NCBI RefSeq assembly: GCF_947507565.1
Contig: NC_089186.1
Coordinates: 1,984,001 to 2,048,000 of the forward strand
From: Oscarella lobularis
Lineage: Eukaryota > Porifera > Homoscleromorpha > Homosclerophorida > Oscarellidae
DNA: 64,000 nucleotides
Direction of reading: 5' to 3'
In this document: in pieces, positions 48,011 to 61,200 of the stretch
How the letters are laid out: each line of letters begins with the position of its first letter
How positions within the stretch are numbered: the stretch's first letter is position 1
Notes under the pieces: model-generated
Database searches by the model: none
Told to the model about the DNA's origin: nothing
What the model saw: only the letters and a program-made list of their open reading frames with translations
Position numbers and translations under genes: made by a program

Positions 48011-48270
48011 CTCTGCATGGCTGAGCACTGAATTTATCTATGTCTTTTGTCTGTCTTTTCTGTTGTTGCGCTACAAAAAACAACAAAATATAAAACTTCT
48101 GATGCATTGACTGGCCGCGCTGGCCGCTGACCGTGTAGGTACTAAAATGTTTTAGATTGGTTTTTGAGGTGTCTCTTCTTAAATTATTAATTCTCTTTTC
48201 TTTTCTTATTTCTTAGTCGCCGCGTTGTTCGAGCTCCACGTCATCGATTTGATCGCGTCGCGTCGATCCG
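48011..48270. other. 3' flank of the aerolysin-family gene
   Basis: About 260 bp, AT-rich then CpG-rich; a TTCTTTTCTTATTTCTTAG tract near 48198-48216 resembles an acceptor. Joins directly to the YME1L fragment at 48271. No gene recognised. Confidence 0.4.
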
Positions 48271-48957
48271 GCAACGATCATGCCAAGAGGCCAAGCACTG
48301 GGAATGATCAGAAAGAAAAACACAGAGAAAATTATTTTTTATTTTTTTCCCAGGTGTCGCAGCTCTCCGAGAAAGATGAATTGAGTTGGTCCTAGAAGCA
48401 GCTGTTGGCTCAGATTGACGTGACGATGGGTGGTCGAGCGGCCGAGGAGCTCATCTTCGGTCCAGAGAACATAACGTCTCTCTACAATCCGTGATAACGT
48501 CAGGTGATCGCGAGAGTGAAAAGAAGGAGTCAAAATGCTCCCTTTTCTTCTAGGAGCGTCTGGTGATTTCGAACAGGCGATTAATATAGCTGAGAACATG
48601 GTTCTTCGTTTTGGGATGAGTGAATGATAAGGTGAGTTTTTTAGCACGTAGATAATTTTCTATAAGGTTGGTCCTGTTGTGCACCGCGATGCGTCCAAGG
48701 CTAGTCCAGAGATTCAGAATGCCGTTGATTCGGACGTGAAGCGTCTTATCGAGGTCAGTCTTTCTGTTGAGGGGGAATGTACGATTTGGAGGGCCCCGTT
48801 TAGGAATCTTACGCGCGAGCGACGAGGATATTAAAGGAGCATTCCCATAAGCACAAGCGACTTGCCGAAGCGTTGCTCAAGTACGAGACTCTCACTGCGG
48901 AAGAGATTAGACTCGTGTTAGATGGAAAATCGTTGAAGAGGAAACTGTAGAGACTTG
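48271..48957 (+). pseudogene. YME1L 3' fragment, decayed tandem copy
   Basis: Repeats the last exons of YME1L with their introns, from ACGATCATGCCAAGAGG (parent near 45900) to GGAAACTGTAG (48941-48950). Damage includes an in-frame TAG in ELSWSxKQL, a short duplication around 48474-48503 near the ENITSG exon end, and a 4-bp tandem repeat in ATGAGTGAATGATAAGG. Introns are retained, so it is a DNA-level duplication. It lacks the ATPase domain and the HEAGH motif and cannot be active. Confidence 0.92.
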
Positions 48958-49842
48958 CCTTTGATTACGCAGATGCTACTTCCGTACGAATCTATTTACC
49001 GTTGAAAAATAAACGTTGAGCCGAATCCGAGCCGAATTCCGCTTGCGATACACACGGTAACACGTGAAGAATCCACATCGCGGAGAAGCCGCCATATTGT
49101 TTGCGTCGCCTTGTGGCTCGTCTGGATCACGTGAAAAATTGGCGCGAATTTCCTCGACCAACCAGAGAGCTGCTGCGGTTTTGCTTGCATCATGATAGAA
49201 AAGCCGTTGCGCGCTGCGCACAACTTCAGTCCTGGTTAGGCGGGGGAAGCCAACGGGCGGAACCCTGGAGGTCGTCGGCGTTGGGAAAGCCTTGGTCATG
49301 TCATATTTATCGTGCTCAGTCGGTTGCCGTTCCTTGCTGAAGCTGTAAGGTGCAGTGAATGAGCGTCGCGCGAGTTCTTCTCGCGGCGCGCGATCGGCAC
49401 TGGGAAAGTCATTATGGGCTCGTTGGATTCATATATTGAGAAAAACAGTATAAGAGAAGAACAGAGAGACAGGGAACAACAGAAAAGGACGAAAAACAAC
49501 AACAGCTAAAACATAAATACATACAAGGGAGGGGTTAATGGGTATTGGAATTGCAGCGTGTGCTAGCCACCGCCGCAAGACTAAGGGAGGCTGTCTGTTG
49601 GATAGCTTGGGTCGCGAAGTCTGGCGTCCGCGTTATACCGAGTTGGCGTCAGACTCAGATCAGTTCACTTTCCCGCCAAAGAAACGTGTGGGGGGCCCAG
49701 TGTCTCGTGGCTGTTTCTCACTCGGCTTAGTGACCTATAGCTGAAGATAGCCCGACTTCCCAGAACCCAAATCAAAGCACGTTTTTGACCGCTGACCTTG
49801 TGTGGACTCACGTTCGGCGCTCTCCCTCAACTGCGTTAGTCC
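48958..49842. other. Unassigned stretch with a possible orphan first exon on the minus strand
   Basis: At 49095 on the minus strand, AATATGGCGGCTTC resembles a YY1-type start-site element with an ATG; it opens MAASPRCGFFTCYRVYRKRN and meets a GTAAAT donor at about 49002. No partner exon was found leftward, where the YME1L fragment lies. It may be a cut-off gene start. The rest holds nothing I recognise. Confidence 0.25.
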
Positions 49843-50220
49843 TAGTCTGGAGGCCAGACCCTCGCTCAGGGAGGAGGAGGGTCTGGTGTAATGCGCACAC
49901 TTTACTTGTGTTTCGGGGCGTGTCCCGCAGCGCTCACTGCGGTACAATCAGCGAGCTTCCTCGAGGTCAGGTGACCTCGTAGCTAATTGACTTACGATGT
50001 CGCGTTCGAGTCTTTGGGCTTTAGACGAAGTTGAGAGTGCTGTCTCGGCGTCCGCTCTCCAACTTGGCTACCCTTCTCTTCGTCCGGAGCAGTTCGCGGC
50101 CGCAGTCGCTGTCGTGTGATGACGTAAATAATTGGCTGTAATTGGCTTGAGACACAAGTAGAGTGTGCGCATTACACCAGACCCTCCTCCTCCCTGAGCG
50201 AGGGTCTGGCCTCCAGACTA
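49843..50220. mobile_element. Non-autonomous TIR DNA transposon with 9-bp target duplication
   Basis: Terminal inverted repeats of about 70 bp: the left begins TAGTCTGGAGGCCAGACCC at 49843, and the right ends with its complement at 50220. The 9 bp CGTTAGTCC flank both ends (49834-49842 and 50221-50229), a target-site duplication. Each TIR is itself palindromic (CCAGACCCTC against GAGGGTCTGG). The 378-bp element has no transposase; inside, 49997-50119 on + codes a 40-residue frame whose end, LGYPSLRPEQFAAAVAVV, looks like motif 0 of RecQ helicases. TSD length of 9 fits Mutator-like or Merlin-like groups. The TIRs are nearly identical, so the insertion is fairly recent. Confidence 0.88.
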
Positions 50221-50229
50221 CGTTAGTCC

Positions 50230-51022
50230 CGCTTCCTATTCAAGCGAAGGACTATGGCCTCTCTGAGGTCGCGGTGCGACGCGGTCGGGGGGACGGTGTG
50301 GGAGAGCCGTTCTCGATCCAGGCCGCACCGTCGCGTTGAGCCTATGATGCCACGACTCGCTCTCAAACATTTTTGGGCTACTCAGCGTTCGAACCTCCTC
50401 GCGGTGTAGCCTGGATTACGCCAAAACGAACGCAAGACAAAAAGGTACGTACGCGGACAGCTCGAACAGATATTGTCTTTTGTTTTTTAGGTTTTTTCGT
50501 CGAGTCGAGGGATCGCGCGTCGCCGCGCGCGCGCGCTACGCGATGCTTCGAAAAGCGTGCACTCGATCGACGGCGACGTTTCCGTAAGCTATAATTATTT
50601 TCGTCGCTCGTTTGACGCATAAAGCCGTTGGAAACGTCGCCGTCGACCACGAGGCTCGATCCGTCGTTCTTCCGCCATTTTGAAGTTGGCGCGTGCATTT
50701 TCGCGTCATGCAGACCACGCTCGTGCCGCATGCGCCGTATAAAACGATTTCTTTGCACTTTTTTAGGTGAGCAAACGCGTTCGAGCGAAATCGGCGTCGA
50801 CGAAATAGTTTACGGGCCTTGGCGCGATGTCTAGCTAATAAACGAAATGAAAAACGAGTGTTCAATTAGAAGGCGACGTGTGAAAATATCGACGGTAGAG
50901 GAGGAAAACGCGCTCGAATGCACCGCAAATTATCTGTGTTGTTCGGAGGCACTTTTCCTACTTCCTATACGCTATGCCATGTGCCGTGATTGCAGTCATA
51001 AATAGTCGAGCTTGTACGAACA
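50230..51022. other. CpG-rich stretch, possibly a small unrecognised + strand gene
   Basis: Open pieces on + near 50373-50443 (GYSAFEPPRGVAWITPKRTQ) end at a GTACGT donor; GTTTTTTAG acceptors occur at about 50490 and 50766, and AATAAA lies at 50837. These could be exons of a short basic protein, but phases do not settle and no family is recognisable. From about 50860 the sequence is the 3' flank of tektin-2. Confidence 0.22.
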
Positions 51023-52606
<1,584 letters not shown>

Positions 52607-52826
52607 GGCGGGAGCGAAGAGAAATGGATACAGTGAAGTGTTGCTACTTAGATCGTCATAGCAACAGGTGCACGTCACATCCTGGCTTCGACATAAAATT
52701 TTATAGGAATGGTAATTGGACAACCATTGGCAGATAAGACTATTGAATTGATCTCGAGTAGACGAAGTGCCCAGCCAAAGAGAGAAAACATCAGCAAAAA
52801 ATCCTAAAAAAATCAAAAAATCAATA

Positions 52827-55622
52827 TTACCAGTACCCTTCCTCGAGCAGCGATATGAAGCCGGTCAGAGCTCCCCAGTGATAAAAGGGATCGCTATTAC
52901 CAACGTCGCCCCCAACTCCATACACAGAATTATAATTCTCGTGGACGTGATTGTTCTCCAGCCACTCCTTCATGAGCAGCGTCCTCGACTGAGCGCAAAG
53001 CGCCTTGCGCGCAGCATCGACGGCAGGAACAGCGCCGGCGTATTCCTGCAGACCCCAATAGACGAGCTGCACCATGGGACCCCAGATCCGACCTCGCCAA
53101 TAGGAATTATCGCCAAACGCGCCGTCGTCGCGAGAAATCGACGGCAACGCATAGACGCACGAAGGCGACTTCCACGCGAGACATTCGTCGCGAACGAACG
53201 TATAGTTCGCCGTTTTCGCCGCTTGACGGCACGCGTCGCTGACGCACGTCATATGATCCTTCGAATCGGCGTTCCACCACAAATCGACTTGCGCCGTAGC
53301 GCCGTTCGTCGTCGACGACGAACTGCCGTTTTTGACGCAGTACCCCTGCACTTGTATGAACCCGTAACTCGAATCATTCCACGTCGATGAAGTCGTGACG
53401 AGATTATCCTGATTTGATGACGAGTAGAATAAGTTGAGTGGAATCAAATCGGTCACGGCTGGATACTGATACACCAGGCCTTCGTATCTCGTAAAAGCGT
53501 ACTTTTCGCTCAATTGATCCGTGCTACATCTCACCGATCCACACAAACACGAATCGTGACGATTATGAGTTTCCTCGACTTGAATCAGAGCCGTCATGGA
53601 ACCGAGTGACTCATAGTCATTCGGATTCATATTGACGCAAAACTCTCCCGGAATGCCCAAGTGCTTCGTCATCATATCATTCACCTGATCGTTCGTCGGA
53701 AGATGAGCGAGCATGGGATAGAAAACGGTGGGCGAGAGACGAGGATAGAACTCGTTATTCGTATTGATTTTATTCTGAAACGTCCCCGCCGTCGCGTTCC
53801 ACAGATTCTTCACCGCAAGCGCGCTCATCGCGTCGAATCGATCCTGCAACATCGCGACGTCGTCGTGGAAACCGAGCAGTTGAGCCATCATGACGAGATG
53901 CTTCGTTTCCATGAGAAACATCGACGTCATGCCGACATCGTATAACTGCATTTTATGAGACGTGGAGTTGTATTCGACAGGCGGACTATCGTACATGGGA
54001 CTGTTATCCAGCCCCGATTCAAATCGAGCGTCCTGGAGATTATTCTCACCGCTTCCGGGTTGATTTGGATCGGACCCCAGGCAAATGATTCCCAACGGGT
54101 CGAGCCTCCTCTTCGTCCAAAACCACGTGTTCCAGTCGAGCAGGTCCTCGTAGAGCAACTCGACGAGCCATCGATTTTGACACTTTTTATATATTTCCCA
54201 CGTGACTTTCGCCCCGATCGGCGGCTCGGTTCGATCGCGCGACTTTCGCGTTCCGCTCGCGAAATTCGGCACGAACCCGTCGATCGTCTTCGCCTTGGTA
54301 ACCTGAACGAGACTCGACGCCGCCAAGTCGCACTTATCCAACGCCGTCATATACGAAACAAAATAATTATCCCAATCGAAGATGACGTAACCGGCGCCGA
54401 AATTCCACGTACGACTCACCGGCATGACGATCCCTTCGTGGGGATCGTAGATCGTATTCCACGCTATGACCGTTTGCATGGCGTTATAAATTTCCGATAG
54501 AGTGCCGTACTTCAGTTTGATTTTCTCGTGATTCGATTTCCCAATCGATATGACACTTTGAATCTGCGAGACCGTGTACTTGACCCCGGCGGAAAATCCC
54601 AGCGGACCGGACTTCATGCTAAAGTTCGCCATCATCTTCTTCGTATCGACAGAAGACGGATTAATCGTCGGGTAAAAACTCACGCTAGACAAACCCAGCA
54701 TTTCGGCGCTAACTTCACCGGCCACGTTCATCGCTATATTCCCAACTCGTCCCCACAGCATGTGAGGATACATCCCGATGCTGATTTCGCTCGCCGACGT
54801 CGTCGTTATCAAAACGACGACGTTGCCGTCGACGTCCTGCGCGCTCTGCACGGTGACGTTCCCGTGGAGGGCGCTCCAGTTCGACACGCTCAACTCCGTG
54901 TACTGCATCGTCGGCGCGTCGTCCGGCCACGAATGGGCGACGGGACGCACGAGCGCCGGATTCATTTTGCGAAATACGGCGACGGTTGGCAACGCCGCCG
55001 ACGTTCCCGCGTACAATTGAAAGTCGACGGCGAACGAATGGGGCATCAGGACGTGGCTCAACATATTCTGATTCGACCACGTTCCCCAGCCGAGATTTCG
55101 CTGCTTGTCGCGTATCTCCTGCCTCTGCATCTCCGCGGCGGAGACGTTGGGTTGAAGATAGTCGGCTGGGATGATCGACGCGTTGCTGAAGTTTCCCTGC
55201 CACATGAGTCGAACGACGGCGTCGTCGCCGCCGCTGTAGTGCGCGTATTCCAGATGAACGAGACACAGCTTTGATTTTTTCACTGGTAGACTTGCGATCG
55301 GTTTGAGATTCTGCGGCGATGTGGCCGTCTTCCAGGCGTCGATGAGGAGGTGATCGCATATCCAGAGACGAACGCCGCCGTCGGCGACGAGAAGAAATTC
55401 GACGAGATCGTCGCGAGGGAATGTCAGAGTGCCTTTCCATCGAACAGTGAAGGGAGCGGGAAGCGGATGACCGTCGGACCAGGTGAAGTTCACCGTCGAA
55501 TCGACGGAAGTCATAGACGGATTTCCGCCGAATGCGCTGTTGTTGAAATAGTTGCCAGTCAAGCCGGCGCCGCCGCTCGAGACGAGGCTAAAAAGGGAGA
55601 CAAAAACGACGAGAACGAACAT
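52827..55622 (-). CDS. Secreted PA14 plus glycoside-hydrolase-63 protein, intronless
   Basis: 931 residues in one exon from ATG 55622; the frame continues upstream but only to a GTG. The start MFVLVVFVSLFSLVSSGG is a signal peptide. Residues about 25-165 form a PA14 domain (GLTGNYFNNSAFGG, WSDGHPLPAPFTVRWKGTL, GGVRLWICDHLLIDAW, VRLMWQGNFSN). The rest is GH63-like: WNFGAGYVIFDWDNYFVSYM near residue 400 holds a likely catalytic aspartate, then YDVGMTSMFLMETKHLV, YWRGRIWGPMVQLVYWGL and, at the end, SVYGVGGDVGNSDPFYHWGA. Many Asn-X-Ser/Thr sites fit secretion. Known GH63 members are ER glucosidase I and bacterial alpha-glucosidases; the PA14 head and lack of a membrane anchor argue against plain glucosidase I. 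Substrate unknown. No intron in an intron-rich neighbourhood suggests transfer or retroposition. Confidence 0.87.
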   Translation of the reverse strand: MFVLVVFVSLFSLVSSGGAGLTGNYFNNSAFGGNPSMTSVDSTVNFTWSDGHPLPAPFTVRWKGTLTFPRDDLVEFLLVADGGVRLWICDHLLIDAWKTATSPQNLKPIASLPVKKSKLCLVHLEYAHYSGGDDAVVRLMWQGNFSNASIIPADYLQPNVSAAEMQRQEIRDKQRNLGWGTWSNQNMLSHVLMPHSFAVDFQLYAGTSAALPTVAVFRKMNPALVRPVAHSWPDDAPTMQYTELSVSNWSALHGNVTVQSAQDVDGNVVVLITTTSASEISIGMYPHMLWGRVGNIAMNVAGEVSAEMLGLSSVSFYPTINPSSVDTKKMMANFSMKSGPLGFSAGVKYTVSQIQSVISIGKSNHEKIKLKYGTLSEIYNAMQTVIAWNTIYDPHEGIVMPVSRTWNFGAGYVIFDWDNYFVSYMTALDKCDLAASSLVQVTKAKTIDGFVPNFASGTRKSRDRTEPPIGAKVTWEIYKKCQNRWLVELLYEDLLDWNTWFWTKRRLDPLGIICLGSDPNQPGSGENNLQDARFESGLDNSPMYDSPPVEYNSTSHKMQLYDVGMTSMFLMETKHLVMMAQLLGFHDDVAMLQDRFDAMSALAVKNLWNATAGTFQNKINTNNEFYPRLSPTVFYPMLAHLPTNDQVNDMMTKHLGIPGEFCVNMNPNDYESLGSMTALIQVEETHNRHDSCLCGSVRCSTDQLSEKYAFTRYEGLVYQYPAVTDLIPLNLFYSSSNQDNLVTTSSTWNDSSYGFIQVQGYCVKNGSSSSTTNGATAQVDLWWNADSKDHMTCVSDACRQAAKTANYTFVRDECLAWKSPSCVYALPSISRDDGAFGDNSYWRGRIWGPMVQLVYWGLQEYAGAVPAVDAARKALCAQSRTLLMKEWLENNHVHENYNSVYGVGGDVGNSDPFYHWGALTGFISLLEEGYW

Positions 55623-55777
55623 GGGGAAAGAGAGTGAGTACAGGATCACGTGAGAAGTAAAGCCTGTGTATTTGCAGGTTTTACCACAGTGGCCTAACTA
55701 AAACATGACCGCATCAGGGACACACACACATACAAGCAAGACATGAACTATGAATCGGTCTCCTTTACCCGGGTGGA

Positions 55778-58224
55778 TCAGTTTCTCTTGGTCCTGCTTT
55801 TGCTTTTGGTCGACCTTTTCGACCGCTTTCCTTTCGTCGATTGCAGTCGATTTTTCACGACTCCCTTCGTCTTGCGACCGTACTAGCAAAGAAGAAAAAC
55901 ATAGCTAAAAAACCGGCGAGGAAATAGAAAGACCTTGTATCTTTTCGACCGTCTTCTCTCGTGAGTTTTCACTATAGCAGCGGGATCAGGACCCTCCAAA
56001 TTCTCCAGATCCTTTACCCTAAAAAAATACAATCAATGCGACTCTCCTTCTCCTAAGAGTCTCTAACTAAAAGGGTACCTGTAGATTCGGACTAGCCAGT
56101 GTTCAGTCGTGTACGCTTCCTCGATTCGCGACAGATGAAAATGCTTATTGCCGATCTCGACGCCGCGCGTTCGATCGAAGCCCGGCGGCATTTTGAAGTC
56201 GAGTTGCAGCTCGCCGAAACGATGATAGCACATCTTATACATGAGACAATTGAGAAGGGTCTTTGAGCCGGCAGCGTCGACGCGAAATTCCCCAGAGGGC
56301 GTAAAATAACTTGACTCCTAAAAAATAGACAATATCTATTTGAAAAATATTTTTATTTATTTATTTTGTGCCTTGATGTCTTGAGGGTGTTCGCCTTCCG
56401 CTATGCGAACCATCCAGAGAAACTTGTTAATGTCGTCGCCTGAGTAACCAATCATGCCGCCGAATATAGCGAGGATATAATCGACGTCGAGTTCCCTCAT
56501 GATTTCGTAGGCAGCCGTTTCGTTCGAGGACATTGCCTTGCCAACCTACAAGAAGAAAAATTAAAATAATTTCGATTGTTCGTCTGTTTTCGGGTACCAG
56601 AGCTATGTGACTGTTGTTCCACGTGTTGTTGTCGACGAGTGTCGTCCGATTGGCCATTCCCGCTATCTGATAGCCGTAGTCCCACCAAGACATGACCCTA
56701 GAGTAGTTAAATGATAAAGATTTGGTGCACTGTCTCTCTGTGTACTACCTAGCGTGGGGAGGAGTATTCTGCCTGAGCCAATAGTAAGCCTCGCGAAAAT
56801 CATCAAGAATATGACGACTCCTATAAAAACAGTCCCATTTAGCCCCTGCTAAAATTCCCCCAACTAAACTAACCCATCAGGATTATTCGTAGCCAATACA
56901 ATAGACGGACTCGAATAGGCATTACTGGTAACCCACGTACAGTGACAGGCAAAGAGAACGAGTAGCATAATAGTCGCCATCACGACGAAGGACTTCATAT
57001 TCGCACTCAACGGTTCAACGTCCTCGGGAGGAGTATCCTTCTTCGAGCTTGCCGAACGCTTAGCCTTAGAAACCTAGACTCACAAACACAGAGACTAGGA
57101 CTATCTTCCTAATATATATCTCTCTGCTAACGGGGGGTGGTTTCTTTCTAAGTTTCGCCGCTTTGGCTTTGAATTGTTCCTCGACCTGTTCGTCGTCTTT
57201 TTCCGCCGGCGCCGAATCGCTCTGAGGCAACGGCGGCGGCGCGTCGCTTCCGGATAGATACGTTTCTAGTGTCTGCGATATGGCTATGGCTGATAGAATG
57301 CAAACGCACGGGGTGAGAGTCAGCATCAGGCGGACCATGACGCCGGCGAAATAGACGGCAAAGACCGCGTAGAGAACGACTGAGAAAATAAAAATAAAAT
57401 TAATCCTAGCCTGATTGTTGTCCTACTGAAGACTCTTTCGTTGTTGTAGTTTCGAATGCAGAGCCAGACGCCGGCGGGGAACGTGCAGACGAGAAAGTGG
57501 AGGTCGAAGAAGAAGGAGACCCACGTCGTCGGTTGATGTTCTGATACAGACGCTATAATGGGAATGTGAATTTTAGCGTATCTGAAAAAAGAAACGTGAT
57601 TAGGACGTCAGGCGACAAAGTGAGGGGTGATTGATAATACCCCGTGTCCCATAACGAATAGAATCGTCCACTCCAAGGTGCAATGTAGCCTGAGAAGTGT
57701 GCGTAATAAGAGTCATAGATAACATTGATAATTTTTTTTCTTACCAGCGTACGTGAGAGCGACTATGACTGCAAAGACAACTCCAGCCGATGCGATTACT
57801 AGACCATAGATGAGATGACGTATGTCCTTGAAGGAGACCAACGACGAGATGAACTGAAAGGCAGCGTAGGCTTGAAGAAGGGCAAAGGTGCCTAAAAGAA
57901 AAAAAGGTACCCTTTAAAAAGCGCTGGGGGGGGGGGGGGGGGGGGGTCCTCAGGCCTCTCTACTAGTATTGTTACCTGCTGAAGCCATGTGCTCACTCGT
58001 TCTCAACGGTTGAAAGCCGACGAAAGGGACTTGCATTGAGCACAGGAGACCAATGATGTAGAAGGTGGAGTAAGCTATTAAAAATAGTCAGTCCTAAGCA
58101 CACTGCAATTCCTCCGCCTTATACCTATGTATATTCTGCTTGAATAGCGGCCCATTAGAAGCAGAACGCACACATGCAAAGGAATGAGATTGATGATGAA
58201 CACGTAGCCTCCCCAAGCGGACAC
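55778..58224 (-). CDS. STT3B: Oligosaccharyltransferase catalytic subunit STT3B (5' exons outside window)
   Basis: Transfers the lipid-linked glycan to asparagine in the ER lumen. The window shows exons from [20 protein letters not shown] (about residue 240 of the human protein) to the end. Membrane helices carry [40 protein letters not shown], the [10 protein letters not shown] loop and [19 protein letters not shown]; the lumenal domain carries [20 protein letters not shown] and [12 protein letters not shown] (56620-56693), both catalytic signatures. The tail [14 protein letters not shown] leads to a strongly basic end ([18 protein letters not shown]) with TGA 55778-55780. [19 protein letters not shown] and the basic tail favour STT3B over STT3A. 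The intron upstream of 58224 contains the giant minisatellite. The N-terminal third must lie beyond 64000. Confidence 0.95.
57926..57946. repeat. Poly-G tract of 21 bases in an STT3B intron
   Basis: Uninterrupted G run on +, that is, a C run in the STT3B pre-mRNA close to a splice acceptor. It is prone to length errors in sequencing. Confidence 0.9.
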
Positions 58225-58249
58225 CTTCGAGGAAGAAAAGACACGATCC

Positions 58250-61200
58250 TTAGGTCTTAAATATTAAATTGTAGGCCTAAACTTTGATTCTAAGGGCCTA
58301 AATATTAAATTGAGGGCCTAAACTTTGATTCTAAGGGCCTAAATATAAAATTGAGAGCCTAAACTTTGATTCTAAGGGCCTAAATACTAAATTGAGGGCC
58401 TAAATTTTGATTCTAAGGGCCAAAATATTAAATTGTAGGCCTAAACTTTGATTCTAAGGGCATAAATATTAAATTGAGGGCCTAAACTTTGATTCTAAGG
58501 GCCTAAATATTAAATTGAGGGCCTAAACTTTGATTCTAAGGGCCTAAATACTAAATTGAGGGCCTAAATTTTGATTCTAAGGGCCTAAATATTAAATTGT
58601 AGGCCTAAACTTTGATTCTAAGGACCTAAATATCAAATTGAGGGCCTAAACTTTGATTCTAAGGGCCTAAATATTAAATTGTAGGCCTAAACTTTCATTC
58701 TAAGGACCTAAATATTAAATTGAGGGCCTAAACTTTGATTCTAAGGGCCTAAATATTAAATTGTGCGCCTAAACTTTGATTCTAAGAGCCTAAATATAAA
58801 ATTGAGGGCCTAAACTTTGATTCTAAGGGCCTAAATATTAAATTGTAGGCCTAAACTTTCATTCTAAGGACATAAATATTAAATTGAGGGCCTAAATTAT
58901 GATTCTAAGGGCCTAAATATTAAATTGTAGGCCTAAACTTTGATTCTAAGGACCTAAATATTAAATTGAAAGCCTAAACTTTGATTCTAACGGCCTAAAT
59001 ATCAAATTGTGGGCCTAAACTTTGATTCTGAGGGCCTAAATATTAAATTGTAGGCCTAAACTTTAATTCTAAGGGACTAAATATAAAATTAAGGGCCTAA
59101 ATACTAAATTGTGGGCCTAAACTTTGATTCCAAGGGCCTAAATATAAAATTGAGGGCCTAAATTTTGATTCTAAGAGCCTAAATATTAAATTGAGGGCCT
59201 AAACTTTGATTCTAAGGGCCTAAATATTAAATTGAGGGCCTAAATTTTGATTCTAAGGACCTAAATATTAAATTGTAGGCCTAAACTATGATTCTAAGGG
59301 CATAAATATTAAATTGAGGGCCTAAACTTTGATTCTAAGGGCCCAAATATAAAATTGAGAGCCTAAACTTTGATTCTAAGGGCCTAAATACTAAATTGAG
59401 GGCCTAAATTTAGATTCTAAGGGCCTAAATATTAAATTGAGGGCCTAAACTTTGATTCTGAGAACCTAAATATTAAATTGAGGGCCTAAACTTTGATTCT
59501 AAGGGCCTAAATAATAAATTGTGGGCCTAAACTTTGATTCTACGGGCCTAAATATAAAATTGAGGGCCTAAACTTTGATTCTAAGGGACTAAATATAAAA
59601 TTGAGGGCCTAAACTGTGATTCTAAGGGCCTAAATATTAAATTGAGGGCCTAAATTTTGATTCTAAGGGCCTAAATATTAAATTGTGGGCCTAAACTTTG
59701 ATTCTAAGGGCCTAAATATAAAATTGAGGGCCTAAACTTTGATTCTAAGGGCCTAAATATTAAATTGAGGGCCTAAATTTTGATTCTAAGGGCCTAACTA
59801 TTAAATTGTAGGCCTAAACTTTGATTCTAAGGGACTAAATATAAAATTGAGGGTCTAAACTTTGATTCTAAGAGCCTAAATATTAAATTGAGGGCATAAA
59901 TTTTGATTCTAAGGACCTAAATATTAAATTGTAGGCCTAAACTTTGATTCTAAGGGCCTAAATATTAAATTGAGGGCCTAAACTTTGATTCTAAGGGCCT
60001 AAATATAAAATTGAGAGCCTAAACTTTGATTCTAAGGGCCTAAATACTAAATTGAGGGCCTAAATTTTGATTCTAAGGGCCTAAATATTAAATTGTAGGC
60101 CTAAACTTTGATTCTAAGGGCATAAATATTAAATTGAGGGCCTAAACTTTGATTCTAAGGGCCTAAATATAAAATTGAGGGTCTAAACTTTGATTCTAAG
60201 GGCCTAAATATAAAATTGAGGGCCTAAACTTTGATTCTAAGGGCCTAAATATTAAATTGAGAGCTTAAACTTTGATTCTAAGCACCTAAATATTAAATTG
60301 AGGGCCTAACTTTGATTCTAAGGGCCTAAATATTAAATTGTAGGCCTAAACTTTGATTCTAAGGCCATAAATATTAAATTGAGGGCCTAAACTTTGATTC
60401 TAAGGGCCTAAATATAAAATTGAGGGCCTAAACTTTGATTCTAAGGGCCTAAATATAAAATTGAGGGCCTAAATTTTGATTCTAAGGGCATAAATATAAA
60501 ATTGAGAGCCAAAACTTTGATTCTAAGGGCCTAAATACTAAATTGAGGGCCTAAATTGTGATTATCAGGGCCTAAATATTAAATTGAGGGCCTAAACTTT
60601 GATTCTGAGGACCTAAATATTAAATTGAGGGCCTAAACTTTGATTCTAAGGGCCTAAATAATAAATTGTGGGCCTAAACTTTGATTCTCAGGGCCTAAAT
60701 ATAAAATTGAGGGCCTAAACTTTGATTCTAAGGGACTAAATATAAAATTGAGGGCCTAAACTGTGATTCTAAGGGCCTAAATATTAAATTGAGGGCCTAA
60801 ATTTTGATTCCAAGAGCCTAAATATTAAATTGTGGGCCTAAACTTTGATTCTAAGGGCCTAAATATAAAATTGAGGGCCTAAACTTTGATTCTAAGGGCC
60901 TAAATACTAAATTGAGGGCCTAAATTTTGATTCTAAGGGCCTAAATATTAAATTGTAGGCCTAAACTTTGATTCTAAGAGCCTAAATATAAAATTGAGGG
61001 CCTAAATTTTGATTAAAAGGGCCTAACTATTAAATTGTAGGCCTAAACTTTGATTCTAAGGGACTAAATATAAAATTGAGGGCCTAAACTTTGATTCTAA
61101 GGGCCTAAATATTAAATTGAGAGCTTAAACTTTGATTCTAAGCACCTAAATATTAAATTGAGGGCCTAACTTTGATTCTAAGGGCCTAAATATAAAATTG

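Noticed and set aside
50378-50865. Minus-strand frames of 109-126 codons
   Set aside because: Arginine-rich low-complexity readings of CpG-rich DNA, with no family resemblance.
52767-55637. Several long + frames opposite the GH63 gene
   Set aside because: Shadows of the 931-codon minus-strand gene; basic and unlike known proteins.
55623-55649. Nine-residue extension of the GH63 protein
   Set aside because: It begins with GTG; the next ATG gives a normal signal peptide.
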